NCBI GenBank assembly: GCA_037445775.1
Contig: JBBIJX010000047.1
Coordinates: 1 to 12,571 of the forward strand
DNA length: 12,571 nucleotides
Direction: 5' to 3'
DNA from: JBBUX01 sp037445775
GTDB lineage: Bacteria > Actinomycetota > Coriobacteriia > Anaerosomatales > PHET01
The notes under the pieces were generated by a model. That model was not told the origin of the DNA. It searched no databases and saw only the letters and a list, made by a program, of their open reading frames with translations. Below are positions 1 through 6,926 of this stretch, one piece after another (within the stretch, counting starts at the first letter, position 1; each line of letters opens with the position of its first letter). The translations under genes were made by a program, and so were the position numbers.

Positions 1-665
1 GCATCCATCGCCGTGCAGACGACCTCGTTCTCGCCGAGCGGGAAGGTCGAGCCCGACGGCGGTACGCAGACGACGCCGACGCCGCCGTCGACGATGTCAG
101 AGGCGCTCGCGGAGAACGTCACGATGGCGCCACCGGGCCCGGCGGCTTCCATGCTCAGGTCCGAGAGCGGGTCGATCACGGGCGCCGTGGTATCGCGCAC
201 GGTGACGGTGAAGCTGCCGCTCGCCGTGTTGCCGGCCGCGTCCGTCGCGTTCACCCTGACCTCGGTCGTGCCGAGCGCGAACGTCGAGTCGGGCTGATGA
301 GAGTAGCTAACGGAGACGGGGCCGTCGACGAGGTCAGAGGCGCTCGCCGCGAAACCGACTGCGGCGCCGCCCGGGCCGGTGGCCTCAGCGACGATGCCGG
401 CCGGAAGCGAGAGCACCGGCGCGGTAGTGTCCCGCACCGTCACGGTGAAGTTCGCCGTGCCCACGTTGCCGGCTGCATCGACCGCGCTGCAGGCGACGGT
501 GGTTGTGCCGAGCGGGAAGGTGGAGCCTGACGCCGGTGTGCAGGTGACGGGCAGCGCGCCGTCGGTCTCGTCCCAAGCGGAGGCGGCGAACGTCGCTGGG
601 GCGCCGCTGGCACCCGCGGCCTCGACTACGAGGTTGCCCGGGGTCGTGATGACCGGGGCGATCGA
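1..665 (-). repeat. Tandem 237-bp coding repeats (HYR domains)
   Basis: Three in-frame tandem units encode the HYR domains: 429-665, 192-428 and 1-191 (the last cut by the window edge). The 79-residue period is exact, seen from the APV motif at residues 163, 242 and 321. The units have diverged in DNA sequence but keep the same codon-level layout, so this is domain duplication rather than a recent DNA repeat. More copies may lie to the left. Confidence 0.85.
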
Positions 666-1145
666 GTCAGACTGGATCACGTTGACCGTGTAGCGGCCGT
701 CGTCGCCGTCGGCGAGCTTGCCACCCTGACCAGGCGAATTCACTATGTCGAACGCGCTCACGACCGCTGTATGGCTGCCCCGCGCCTGCCCCGAGGCGAC
801 CTTGACGACCCCCGAGACTTCGATGACGGTCGGCGGGTCTTGGGCCGCGCGAGGCGGTGAGACGAGCCGAACAGGGGCTGAGCCGCTCCAAGTGCCTCCA
901 CTGAGCGTCCAGACCGTGTTGACCTTGAAGGTTGACTCCGCTGCCTGCGCGCCGGTTATCGTCGCTCTGATCACGATAGGCGCCGATCCGCCTGCGGCGA
1001 GCTCGACCGAGTCGACGGGCGCCACTATGTCGACCACGGCGATGTCGACAAGGCTCGCCAGCGCTGACCACGGTACGGTGAGCAGTGCAACCAGCATCAG
1101 TGACATGACGCGATTGAAGCGCCGCCGAAGCGATCTCGATCTCAT
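1..1145 (-). CDS. Secreted HYR-repeat (Ig-like) protein, partial (C-terminus beyond left edge)
   Basis: The frame is open from ATG at 1145 to the left edge, giving 381 residues and no stop. Residues 1-30 form a signal peptide: basic RSRSLRRRFNR, a hydrophobic stretch (VMSLMLVALLTV) and a cleavage site after SALA. A purine-rich GAGGGGGG lies about 6 nt upstream of the start. Residues 31-160 are a beta-rich extracellular region that I cannot assign to a family. From residue 161 there are three HYR-type repeats of exactly 79 residues, each with APV near the start and DAAGN followed by FTVTVRD near the end in the complete copies. Repeats 1 and 3 keep the usual Cys pair (C202/C219, C360/C377); repeat 2 has Tyr and Val there. 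HYR domains are Ig-like folds of extracellular adhesion or surface proteins, so a surface or matrix role is inferred. The gene is divergent from hom and unlikely to be related to it. The missing C-terminus would show whether it is anchored, for example by a sortase or S-layer signal. Confidence 0.88.
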   Translation of the reverse strand, partial: MRSRSLRRRFNRVMSLMLVALLTVPWSALASLVDIAVVDIVAPVDSVELAAGGSAPIVIRATITGAQAAESTFKVNTVWTLSGGTWSGSAPVRLVSPPRAAQDPPTVIEVSGVVKVASGQARGSHTAVVSAFDIVNSPGQGGKLADGDDGRYTVNVIQSDSIAPVITTPGNLVVEAAGASGAPATFAASAWDETDGALPVTCTPASGSTFPLGTTTVACSAVDAAGNVGTANFTVTVRDTTAPVLSLPAGIVAEATGPGGAAVGFAASASDLVDGPVSVSYSHQPDSTFALGTTEVRVNATDAAGNTASGSFTVTVRDTTAPVIDPLSDLSMEAAGPGGAIVTFSASASDIVDGGVGVVCVPPSGSTFPLGENEVVCTAMD

Positions 1146-1296
1146 GAAGCCCCCCTCACACGCGCCGATGCACGAGGCGAAACGGCGTCCCCGACACTCC
1201 ACGCTCATCTACGCACATCTGAACTCGCGCGCGCGTCCGTCCCAAGGATGAGATCGCATCGTCCGAACAGGTGAGCGTGTATCAGCACCGCTCGGG

Positions 1297-1302
1297 TAGA
1301 AT
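1297..1302 (+). promoter_or_regulatory. Candidate -10 box for hom-thrB
   Basis: TAGAAT matches the sigma-70 -10 consensus at five of six positions and would start transcription about 35-40 nt before the hom ATG. No convincing -35 hexamer lies 16-18 nt upstream, and no TG extension precedes it, so the call is tentative. It is the only AT-rich hexamer in the divergent interval 1146-1346; otherwise I see nothing in that interval. Confidence 0.33.
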
Positions 1303-1333
1303 GTGCGGACGCACGAACCGTGTCATCGAGCGT

Positions 1334-1341
1334 GGAAGGGA
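1334..1341 (+). promoter_or_regulatory. Ribosome binding site of hom (decides the start)
   Basis: GGAAGGGA lies 5 nt before ATG 1347. It favours that ATG over the upstream in-frame GTG at 1320, which would add nine residues unlike the family N-terminus. Confidence 0.65.
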
Positions 1342-1346
1342 CCGTC

Positions 1347-2636
1347 ATGCGCACCATCCGGGTCGGCCTCATCGGTCTGGGCACCGTCGGATCCGGCGTC
1401 ATCGAGATCCTGAACCGCCACCGTGACGACTTCCGCCGCCGCGCGGGGGTCGACATCGAGCTCGTCCGGTTCGCCGACCGCAACACGGCTCGCTTCGCAG
1501 ACCTCGGGCTGGACCCCGCGCGCTGCACCGGCGACGCGTTCGCCGTGACGGGCGACCCGGACATCGACGTCGTCATCGAGCTCATCGGCGGTACGGGCGT
1601 GGCTCGTGACGTGGTGTTGTCCGCTCTCAGGGCAGGCAAGGCAGTCGTCACGGCGAACAAGGCGCTCCTCGCAACGCATGGCGAGGAGGTGATGGAGGCA
1701 GCCGAAGCCGCAGGCGTCGAGATTCGCTTCGAGGCGAGTGTGGGCGGAGGCATCCCCATCATCGAGCCGCTCAAGCATTCGCTGACCTCGAACGAGATCA
1801 CGCGCGTCATGGGCATCGTCAATGGCACCACGAACTACATGCTGACGCGCATGGGCGAGGATGGGCTCGACTATGCGAGCGCGCTTGCCGAGGCGCAGGC
1901 GAACGGGTTCGCCGAAGCGGATCCTACCGCGGACGTCGACGGCCTCGACGCCGCCGCCAAGATCGCCATCCTCGCTTCGATCGCGTTCAACAGCCGCGTC
2001 ACGCTCGATCAGGTTCCGGCGGAGGGAATCCGCCCGATCGCCCCGGCGGACATCGAGTACGCGCGTGAGATCGGCTGCACCGTCAAGCTGCTCGCCATCG
2101 CGAACCGCACGCCGCAGGGTATCGACATCCGCGTGCACCCCACGATGGTACGGGCGTCGCATCCGCTTGCGAGTGTGAACGGCGTCTACAACGCGATCTA
2201 CGTCGTGGGCGACGCGGTAGGCGAAACGATGTTCTTCGGCGAAGGAGCGGGATCGTTGCCCGCCGCGTCAGCGGTCGTGGGCGATCTCGTCGAGGCCGCA
2301 CGCAACTTGCAGAGCGACTGTCCGCCGCTCGTGGGCTGCACTTGCACCGAGCATCACCCCGTTCTCGACATGGCAGGGCTAGTGACGCGCTACTACGTGC
2401 GCATGCTTGTCGCGGACAAGCCGGGCGTGCTCGCGGCCACAGCCAAGATGTTCGGCGACCACGGCGTGTCGCTCGCGAGCGTGATCCAGCGCGCGGGTGA
2501 GACAGGTGACACGGCAGAACTCGTCTACGTGACTCACGAGGCGCGGGAGGCGGATGCGCGCTCCGCGCTCGCGGAGATGGCAGGCCATCCGGCGGTCGTT
2601 GAGATATCCGCCGTGATCCGCGTCGAGGACCTCTAG
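1347..2636 (+). CDS. hom: Homoserine dehydrogenase
   Basis: Reduces aspartate semialdehyde to homoserine with NAD(P)H, the branch point to threonine and methionine, in the cytoplasm. The 429-residue product has the usual monofunctional length. A Rossmann motif GLGTVG is at residues 10-15. TANK with the catalytic Lys is at 102-105, and NGTTNYM of the substrate region is at 159-165. The family residues Glu190, Asp201 and Lys205 keep the spacing known from the yeast enzyme. A C-terminal ACT domain begins near 349 (YYVRMLVADKPGVL), so feedback inhibition by threonine is likely. The start ATG follows a good ribosome binding site; a GTG at 1320 is the alternative. thrB follows after 6 nt, so the two form an operon. 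The usual actinobacterial partner thrC is not here. Confidence 0.97.
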   Translation: MRTIRVGLIGLGTVGSGVIEILNRHRDDFRRRAGVDIELVRFADRNTARFADLGLDPARCTGDAFAVTGDPDIDVVIELIGGTGVARDVVLSALRAGKAVVTANKALLATHGEEVMEAAEAAGVEIRFEASVGGGIPIIEPLKHSLTSNEITRVMGIVNGTTNYMLTRMGEDGLDYASALAEAQANGFAEADPTADVDGLDAAAKIAILASIAFNSRVTLDQVPAEGIRPIAPADIEYAREIGCTVKLLAIANRTPQGIDIRVHPTMVRASHPLASVNGVYNAIYVVGDAVGETMFFGEGAGSLPAASAVVGDLVEAARNLQSDCPPLVGCTCTEHHPVLDMAGLVTRYYVRMLVADKPGVLAATAKMFGDHGVSLASVIQRAGETGDTAELVYVTHEAREADARSALAEMAGHPAVVEISAVIRVEDL

Positions 2637-2642
2637 GCCCGC

Positions 2643-3560
2643 ATGGGCGCCGCCGTTCTCACGCCGGCTACTTCGGCGAACCTCGGACCGGGCTTCGATA
2701 GCTTCGGTCTCGCGCTCAAGCTGCACAACCGCTTCGAGGCCGAGTTCGCCGGCGCGTGGAAGGTCGACGTCCATGGTGAGGGCGCCGATCACCTGCCCTC
2801 CGGCGCGGAAAACGTCGTCGCCCGTGCGATGGCGCGTGCCTTCGAGGAGGCGGGACGCGATGGCCTCGCGGCGTCGGTACGGTGCGTGAACCACATCCCC
2901 ACCGGCTCCGGGCTTGGCTCCTCGAGCGCAGCGATCGTCGGGGGGCTCATGCTCGGCGAAGCGCTCGCGGGCGTCGACTTCGGTGCGGTGCGCAGGCTTG
3001 AGCTCGCCGCGGAACTTGAGGGTCACGCTGACAACGTCGCGGCGGCGCTCGGCGGGGGTTTCACGGTCTGCTGGGACGAGGACGGCAGGGCGCGTAGCGC
3101 GCGATTCGAACCGGCGCGCGGCCTGGCCGTGGTCGCCGTCTCCGCGTTCACCGAACTGTCGACGACCATCGCCAGGGCGATGCTTCCAGAGGCCGTGCCG
3201 CACGCCGATGCCGCGTTCAACGTTGCTCACGCGGGGTTGCTTGCCGCATCGATCGCAACCGGGCGGCCGGAGTTGTTCGGTGACGCGCTTGCGGACCGGT
3301 TGCACGAGCCGTACCGGGCCCGGGCGGTCGAGGACCTTCGCGACGTGATGCGGATCCTGCGCGCCGCAGGCGCGGCTGGAGTGGCGCTGTCAGGTGCCGG
3401 GCCCACGGTCATCGGGCTCGTCGCGGGAGACACAGACCACATCGCGCTCGAGGCGGCGCGCGCGGTGGCAGAGCGGGCCGCCACCCCGGTGCGTGAGCTC
3501 GGCACGCGACGCCCGCCGCAGGCTCTCGCGATCGACCGTTGCGGCGCCCGCCTGCTCTGA
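2643..3560 (+). CDS. thrB: Homoserine kinase
   Basis: Phosphorylates homoserine to O-phosphohomoserine, the step before threonine synthase. It is a 305-residue GHMP-family kinase, the standard length. The N-terminal TPATSANLGPGFDS (residues 7-20) is the family's first motif. The ATP loop PTGSGLGSSSA is at 86-96, EGHADNV at 126-132 carries a conserved active-site region, and SGAGPTV at 250-256 is the third GHMP motif. Only 6 nt separate it from hom and there is no strong ribosome binding site of its own (GAGG lies inside the end of hom), so its translation is probably coupled. Intact, with no oddities. Confidence 0.96.
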   Translation: MGAAVLTPATSANLGPGFDSFGLALKLHNRFEAEFAGAWKVDVHGEGADHLPSGAENVVARAMARAFEEAGRDGLAASVRCVNHIPTGSGLGSSSAAIVGGLMLGEALAGVDFGAVRRLELAAELEGHADNVAAALGGGFTVCWDEDGRARSARFEPARGLAVVAVSAFTELSTTIARAMLPEAVPHADAAFNVAHAGLLAASIATGRPELFGDALADRLHEPYRARAVEDLRDVMRILRAAGAAGVALSGAGPTVIGLVAGDTDHIALEAARAVAERAATPVRELGTRRPPQALAIDRCGARLL

Positions 3561-3607
3561 GGCGCCGCGGCCGCGCCGCGAAACGCCCGCCTGAGTGACC
3601 ACGAGTG

Positions 3608-3637
3608 TTGACGCGGCGCGGGCCGGGGAATGAACAT
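3608..3637 (+). promoter_or_regulatory. Candidate promoter of the sppA block
   Basis: TTGACG (3608-3613, five of six to the -35 consensus) is followed after 18 nt by GAACAT (3632-3637, three of six to the -10 consensus). It would start transcription near 3645, just before a small hairpin and the sppA ribosome binding site. The -10 is weak, so this is tentative. Readthrough from hom-thrB is also possible because no T-tailed terminator follows thrB. Confidence 0.3.
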
Positions 3638-3648
3638 CGAGAATCCCC

Positions 3649-3670
3649 GAACCGCACCGCTTCGCGGTTC
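3649..3670 (+). other. Small hairpin in the sppA leader
   Basis: GAACCGC (3649-3655) and GCGGTTC (3664-3670) form a perfect 7-bp stem with an 8-nt loop. No T-tract follows, so it is not a classic terminator. It lies 25 nt before the sppA start and could stabilise or mark the 5' end of the transcript. Its function is unknown. Confidence 0.4.
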
Positions 3671-3684
3671 AGCCTCCCCACGCG

Positions 3685-3689
3685 AAAGG
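3685..3689 (+). promoter_or_regulatory. Ribosome binding site of sppA (decides the start)
   Basis: AAAGG lies 6 nt before ATG 3696. The earlier in-frame ATG at 3630 has only a purine run (GGGGA) directly abutting it, which is too close to act, so the shorter product is preferred. Confidence 0.5.
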
Positions 3690-3695
3690 CACACG

Positions 3696-4739
3696 ATGTC
3701 GGAACGAGACTCCGGACCCACCGCACCGCACCAGCCGGGCGTGCCGCCGCTGCAGCCGTACGCCCCACAGCCGGGCGTGCCGCCGCTGCAGCCGCCCCCA
3801 GCCACGCCGCCTCGACGCAGCCGCGCTTGGGTCTGGTGGACTATCGGCATCGTCGTGCTCGTGGGGCTGCTCGTCGTGAGCTGCGTCTTGCCGGTGGTGC
3901 TCGTCTCGAGCCGCAGCATGTCGGCGAGTGGGCTCGCGACCGACAATCGCATCGCGGTGATCCACGTTGACGGGGTCATCTCCGGCACAGGTGACTCGTA
4001 CTCGGGCTACGTGACGCCCGAGGCTTTCTGGGACACGTTCGAGCAGGCTATTGACGATCGCTCCGTGAAGGCGATCGTGCTTAGGGTCGACTCGCCGGGC
4101 GGTACGGTCGCCGCGAGCCAGGAGATCGCGAACATGGTCGCGCAGAGCGACAAGCCGGTGATCGTGTCCTCCGGCGACGTGAACGCGTCGGGCGCGTACA
4201 TGGTCTCGTCGCAGGCGGACCAGATCTGGGCGCTTCCCGGCACCTCGGTGGGGAGCATCGGCGTCATCGCGCAGATACCGAACGTATCAGGCCTGCTCGA
4301 CAAGGTGGGGGTCGAGTTCGCCGTGATCACCGCCGGGGAGGACAAGGACGCCGGAAGCCCGTTCCGGCCGCTGGCCGACGAAGAGCGCGCGCTCATCCAA
4401 GGCGAGGTGGACGAGGTCTACGACCAGTTCATCGACCTCGTCGCCGAGGGGCGCGACATGAAGCGCTCCGAGGTCGAGTCGCTTGCGACAGGATGGGCGT
4501 GGAACGGCGAGCGGGCGAAGGAACTCGGGCTCGTCGACGAGATCGGCACCTATCCCGATGCGCTCGACGCGGCCGCCAAGGCCGGGGGTATCACCGGCGA
4601 CTACGATGTCGTCAGCTACGAGGACGACTTCCGCGAACTCATGAACTCGCTCATCGGACTCTCGTCGGGCCTGCAACGCCTAGCCACCGCTGTCTCCGCA
4701 CCGGTGGCGCCGGATGTGCGCGGCGCGCTGCCGCGTTGA
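3696..4739 (+). CDS. sppA: Signal peptide peptidase SppA-type membrane serine protease
   Basis: A membrane protease that degrades cleaved signal peptides or other membrane-associated peptides. The 347-residue product starts with a Pro/Gln-rich cytoplasmic tail (residues 8-38, containing PGVPPLQP twice). A transmembrane helix follows at about 45-71, then the protease domain faces outward. The Ser-Lys dyad is visible: Ser165 in ASGAY and Lys217 in EDKDAGSP. Their spacing of 52 residues equals that known for Bacillus subtilis SppA. SVGSIGVI at 184-191 is another family signature. This is the short, single-domain form. The start at 3696 is chosen for its ribosome binding site; ATG 3630 would add 22 residues. 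The next gene begins 22 nt downstream. I see no direct functional link to the cDPG genes that follow. Confidence 0.93.
   Translation: MSERDSGPTAPHQPGVPPLQPYAPQPGVPPLQPPPATPPRRSRAWVWWTIGIVVLVGLLVVSCVLPVVLVSSRSMSASGLATDNRIAVIHVDGVISGTGDSYSGYVTPEAFWDTFEQAIDDRSVKAIVLRVDSPGGTVAASQEIANMVAQSDKPVIVSSGDVNASGAYMVSSQADQIWALPGTSVGSIGVIAQIPNVSGLLDKVGVEFAVITAGEDKDAGSPFRPLADEERALIQGEVDEVYDQFIDLVAEGRDMKRSEVESLATGWAWNGERAKELGLVDEIGTYPDALDAAAKAGGITGDYDVVSYEDDFRELMNSLIGLSSGLQRLATAVSAPVAPDVRGALPR
3732..3794 (+). repeat. Exact 27-nt direct repeat in sppA
   Basis: Positions 3732-3758 and 3768-3794 are identical over 27 nt, with a period of 36 nt. They encode QPGVPPLQP twice in the cytoplasmic tail. Identity at third positions suggests a recent duplication and a tract that could change copy number by slippage. 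Confidence 0.85.
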
Positions 4740-4745
4740 CGCGCG

Positions 4746-4753
4746 AAGGAGGG
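4746..4753 (+). promoter_or_regulatory. Strong ribosome binding site of the metallophosphoesterase
   Basis: AAGGAGGG lies 8 nt before ATG 4762 and excludes the upstream in-frame GTG at 4714, which sits inside the end of sppA. Confidence 0.75.
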
Positions 4754-4761
4754 AGCGCCCG

Positions 4762-5580
4762 ATGAGCTCACCCACGGTCATCGCCCATATCTCGGATTTG
4801 CACTGCGGCTCGCGCTACCACATCCCCTCGCTCGCCAAGCGGGTGATCGACGAGCTGAACCTGCTCTGCCCCGACGTAGTGGTCGTGAGCGGTGACCTCA
4901 CGGACATGGGGTTTCGGCATGAGTTCGTGCAGGCACACGGCCTGATCGACCGCATCGCATGCCACCGGCGCGTCGTGTTGCTCGGCAACCATGATGCGCG
5001 CAATGTCGGTGACGAGCACTACGCGGAACTGTTCGGCGAGCGGAATTCAGAACTCTCGTATGGTGGCGTGCATGTGCTGGGCCTCGACTCGAGCGAACCC
5101 GACCTCGACACCGGGCGGGTGGGCCGTGAGCGGTACCGATGGATCGAGGAGCGCTTCTCGGAGTGTTTCGACGAGTTCAAGGTCCTGACGATGCACCACC
5201 ACCTTGTCCCCGTGCCCGGCACGGGCCGGGAGCGCAACATCGTCCACGACGCCGGCGACCTGCTGCGGGTCCTCGCCAACAACGGTGTCGACCTCGTGCT
5301 GTGCGGACACAAGCATGTGCCGAACGTCTGGCGCCTCGAGGACATGCTCATCGTCAACGCCGGGACGTGCTGCACGCACCGGCTGCGGGGCAAGGTAAGG
5401 CCCTGCTACAACATCATCGAGGTGTTTGCCGACGGCCGCGTGCGCGTGATGCTCAAGGAGCCGTATGTGGACGGCGAGGTCGTCGCCGACTTCCAGGACA
5501 TCAACCGCAGGCACTGCAGATGGCGGCCCGGAGCGCAAGCGCCCGATCTCGACGAAGTCGTGACAGGAGTCGAACGATGA
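4762..5580 (+). CDS. Calcineurin-like metallophosphoesterase, possible cDPG-turnover enzyme
   Basis: A 272-residue binuclear-metal phosphoesterase, soluble, with no signal peptide. All family blocks are present: SDLH (11-14), GDLTD (44-48), GNHD (75-78), MHHH (144-147) and GHKH (182-185). The layout resembles cyclic-nucleotide phosphodiesterase (CpdA/Icc-like) members, but substrate cannot be read from sequence. Cys203-Cys204 beside a conserved NAG turn is a local oddity. Its stop overlaps the start of cpgS as ATGA, so the two are translationally coupled. From that context I infer action on cyclic 2,3-diphosphoglycerate or a related phosphoester, for example opening the cyclic anhydride or dephosphorylating the product. 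A general cyclic-nucleotide phosphodiesterase is the main alternative. The fold is certain; the role is speculative. Confidence 0.9.
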   Translation: MSSPTVIAHISDLHCGSRYHIPSLAKRVIDELNLLCPDVVVVSGDLTDMGFRHEFVQAHGLIDRIACHRRVVLLGNHDARNVGDEHYAELFGERNSELSYGGVHVLGLDSSEPDLDTGRVGRERYRWIEERFSECFDEFKVLTMHHHLVPVPGTGRERNIVHDAGDLLRVLANNGVDLVLCGHKHVPNVWRLEDMLIVNAGTCCTHRLRGKVRPCYNIIEVFADGRVRVMLKEPYVDGEVVADFQDINRRHCRWRPGAQAPDLDEVVTGVER

Positions 5581-6926
5581 GCACGCTGGTGGCGTTGATC
5601 GACGGCGAGCACTACCCGCCGGTCGTGCGGTTCGCGCTGACCGCTCTCGGGCAGGAGCACGAGGTGGCGGCGGCGGTCTTCATCGGCGGCACGGAGAAGG
5701 TCGACCTGTCGGCGGGCCTAGAGGCTTACGGCGTCCCGGTCATCGCCCACGCCGATGCGGAGGCCGCGATCGCAAGCGCGATCGAGCGCTACCGGCCCGA
5801 CGCGTTGGTGGATCTCTCAGACGAGCCTGTGCTCTCGGCGGCGGACCGCTTCCGGCTCGCGACGATCGCGCTATCGCACGGTGTGGAGTATCGCGGTGCG
5901 GATTTCGTGTTCTCACCGCCGCGTGCGCGAGTGGTGCCCTGCACGCCGACACTCGGCATCATCGGTACCGGCAAGCGGGTGGGCAAGACCGCGGTTTCGG
6001 CGTACGTGGCCCGTACGCTCAAGGCTGCCGGGCGTGACGTCGTGGTGCTCGCGATGGGACGTGGCGGCCCGGGCGAGCCTGAGGTCATCCACGGCGACCG
6101 GGTGTCGCTGTCGACGGCGGATCTGCTCGCGCTTGCGCGCGAGGGCAAGCACGCCTCGAGTGACAACTACGAAGACGCCGTCATGAGCCGCGTGACCACC
6201 GTAGGCTGTCGCCGGTGCGGGGGAGGGCTCGCGGGCGAGACCTTCTTCTCCAACGTCCCTGAAGGGGCCCGCGTTGGTGACGCGCTTGGCAAGGAGCTCA
6301 TGGTCCTCGAGGGCTCTGGCGCCGCCATACCCCCGGTGCACGCCGACGCGAGCATCATCGTCATCGGGGCGGGGCGTGGCATCGGCTACGTGAAGGACTA
6401 CTTCGGTCCGTACCGCGTGGGACGCGCGGACCTGGCCGTCATCGCGTCTGCCGAGGAGCCCATCGCGACGCCCGATGACGTCGAGGCGATCCGGGCCGAA
6501 CTCGCGCGAATCGCCCCCGGACTGCAGGTGGTCGCGACGACGTTTCGTCCCGTGCCCATCGAGCCTGTGGACGGCAAGCGGGTGTTGTTCGCGACAACGG
6601 CACCGGCGGCGATCACGCCGCGCCTCGCCGAGCACCTCGAGGCGGAGCACGGCTGCGAGGTGGTCGCCGTGACCACCGCGCTCTCGGACCGCGTGCGCCT
6701 CCGCGCCGATCTCGCCGCGCACGCCGGCGGGTTCGACGTGCTCGTGACCGAGCTCAAGGCGGCCGCGATCGACGTCGTTGCGGCGGCAGGAGAGGAAGCC
6801 GGTGTGCCCACCGTGCTGTGCGACAACGTCCCGGTCGCCGTCGATGAGCATGGCGCCGGGATTCTCGTCTCGCACACGGCCGCGCTCGCCGTCGACCGCG
6901 GTCACGCTCGCAAGGGAGGCCTGTGA
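5577..6926 (+). CDS. cpgS: Cyclic 2,3-diphosphoglycerate synthetase
   Basis: By homology to the methanogen enzyme, uses ATP to close 2,3-diphosphoglycerate into cyclic 2,3-diphosphoglycerate (cDPG) through an intramolecular phosphoanhydride. Cytoplasmic. The 449-residue product is close to the roughly 460 residues of the archaeal enzyme. The N-terminus LIDGEHYPPVV (residues 7-17) followed by FIGGTEK (35-41) is characteristic. A P-loop GTGKRVGKTA is at 130-139 with Lys137. A Gly-rich block with Cys211 and Cys214 (CRRCGGGLAGE) follows, then LEGSGAAIPPV at 244-254. The start is the ATG overlapping the previous stop, with AGGAG 7 nt upstream; the open frame further upstream is a shadow of the phosphoesterase gene. 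The stop overlaps the pgk2 start. Base composition and codon use look like the neighbours, with no sign of recent transfer. The family assignment is firm; that cDPG is made in this bacterium is inferred. Confidence 0.92.
   Translation: MSTLVALIDGEHYPPVVRFALTALGQEHEVAAAVFIGGTEKVDLSAGLEAYGVPVIAHADAEAAIASAIERYRPDALVDLSDEPVLSAADRFRLATIALSHGVEYRGADFVFSPPRARVVPCTPTLGIIGTGKRVGKTAVSAYVARTLKAAGRDVVVLAMGRGGPGEPEVIHGDRVSLSTADLLALAREGKHASSDNYEDAVMSRVTTVGCRRCGGGLAGETFFSNVPEGARVGDALGKELMVLEGSGAAIPPVHADASIIVIGAGRGIGYVKDYFGPYRVGRADLAVIASAEEPIATPDDVEAIRAELARIAPGLQVVATTFRPVPIEPVDGKRVLFATTAPAAITPRLAEHLEAEHGCEVVAVTTALSDRVRLRADLAAHAGGFDVLVTELKAAAIDVVAAAGEEAGVPTVLCDNVPVAVDEHGAGILVSHTAALAVDRGHARKGGL

Noticed and set aside
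1216..1246. Minus-strand promoter for the HYR gene (TTGGGA with TCAGAT at 17 nt)
   Set aside because: The -10 matches only three of six positions, so it is not better than chance in this composition.
1323..2162. Long minus-strand open frame (279 codons) across hom
   Set aside because: Antisense shadow caused by GC-rich third positions; hom has all family motifs on the plus strand and the antisense product is Arg/Asp-rich with no recognisable domain.
3561..3577. GGCGC/GCGCC hairpin after thrB as a terminator
   Set aside because: Only a 5-bp stem and no T-tract; GC-rich sequence gives such stems often.
5139..5576. N-terminal extension of the cpgS frame upstream of 5577
   Set aside because: It is an out-of-frame reading of the phosphoesterase gene; the ATG at 5577 gives the exact family N-terminus and has a ribosome binding site.
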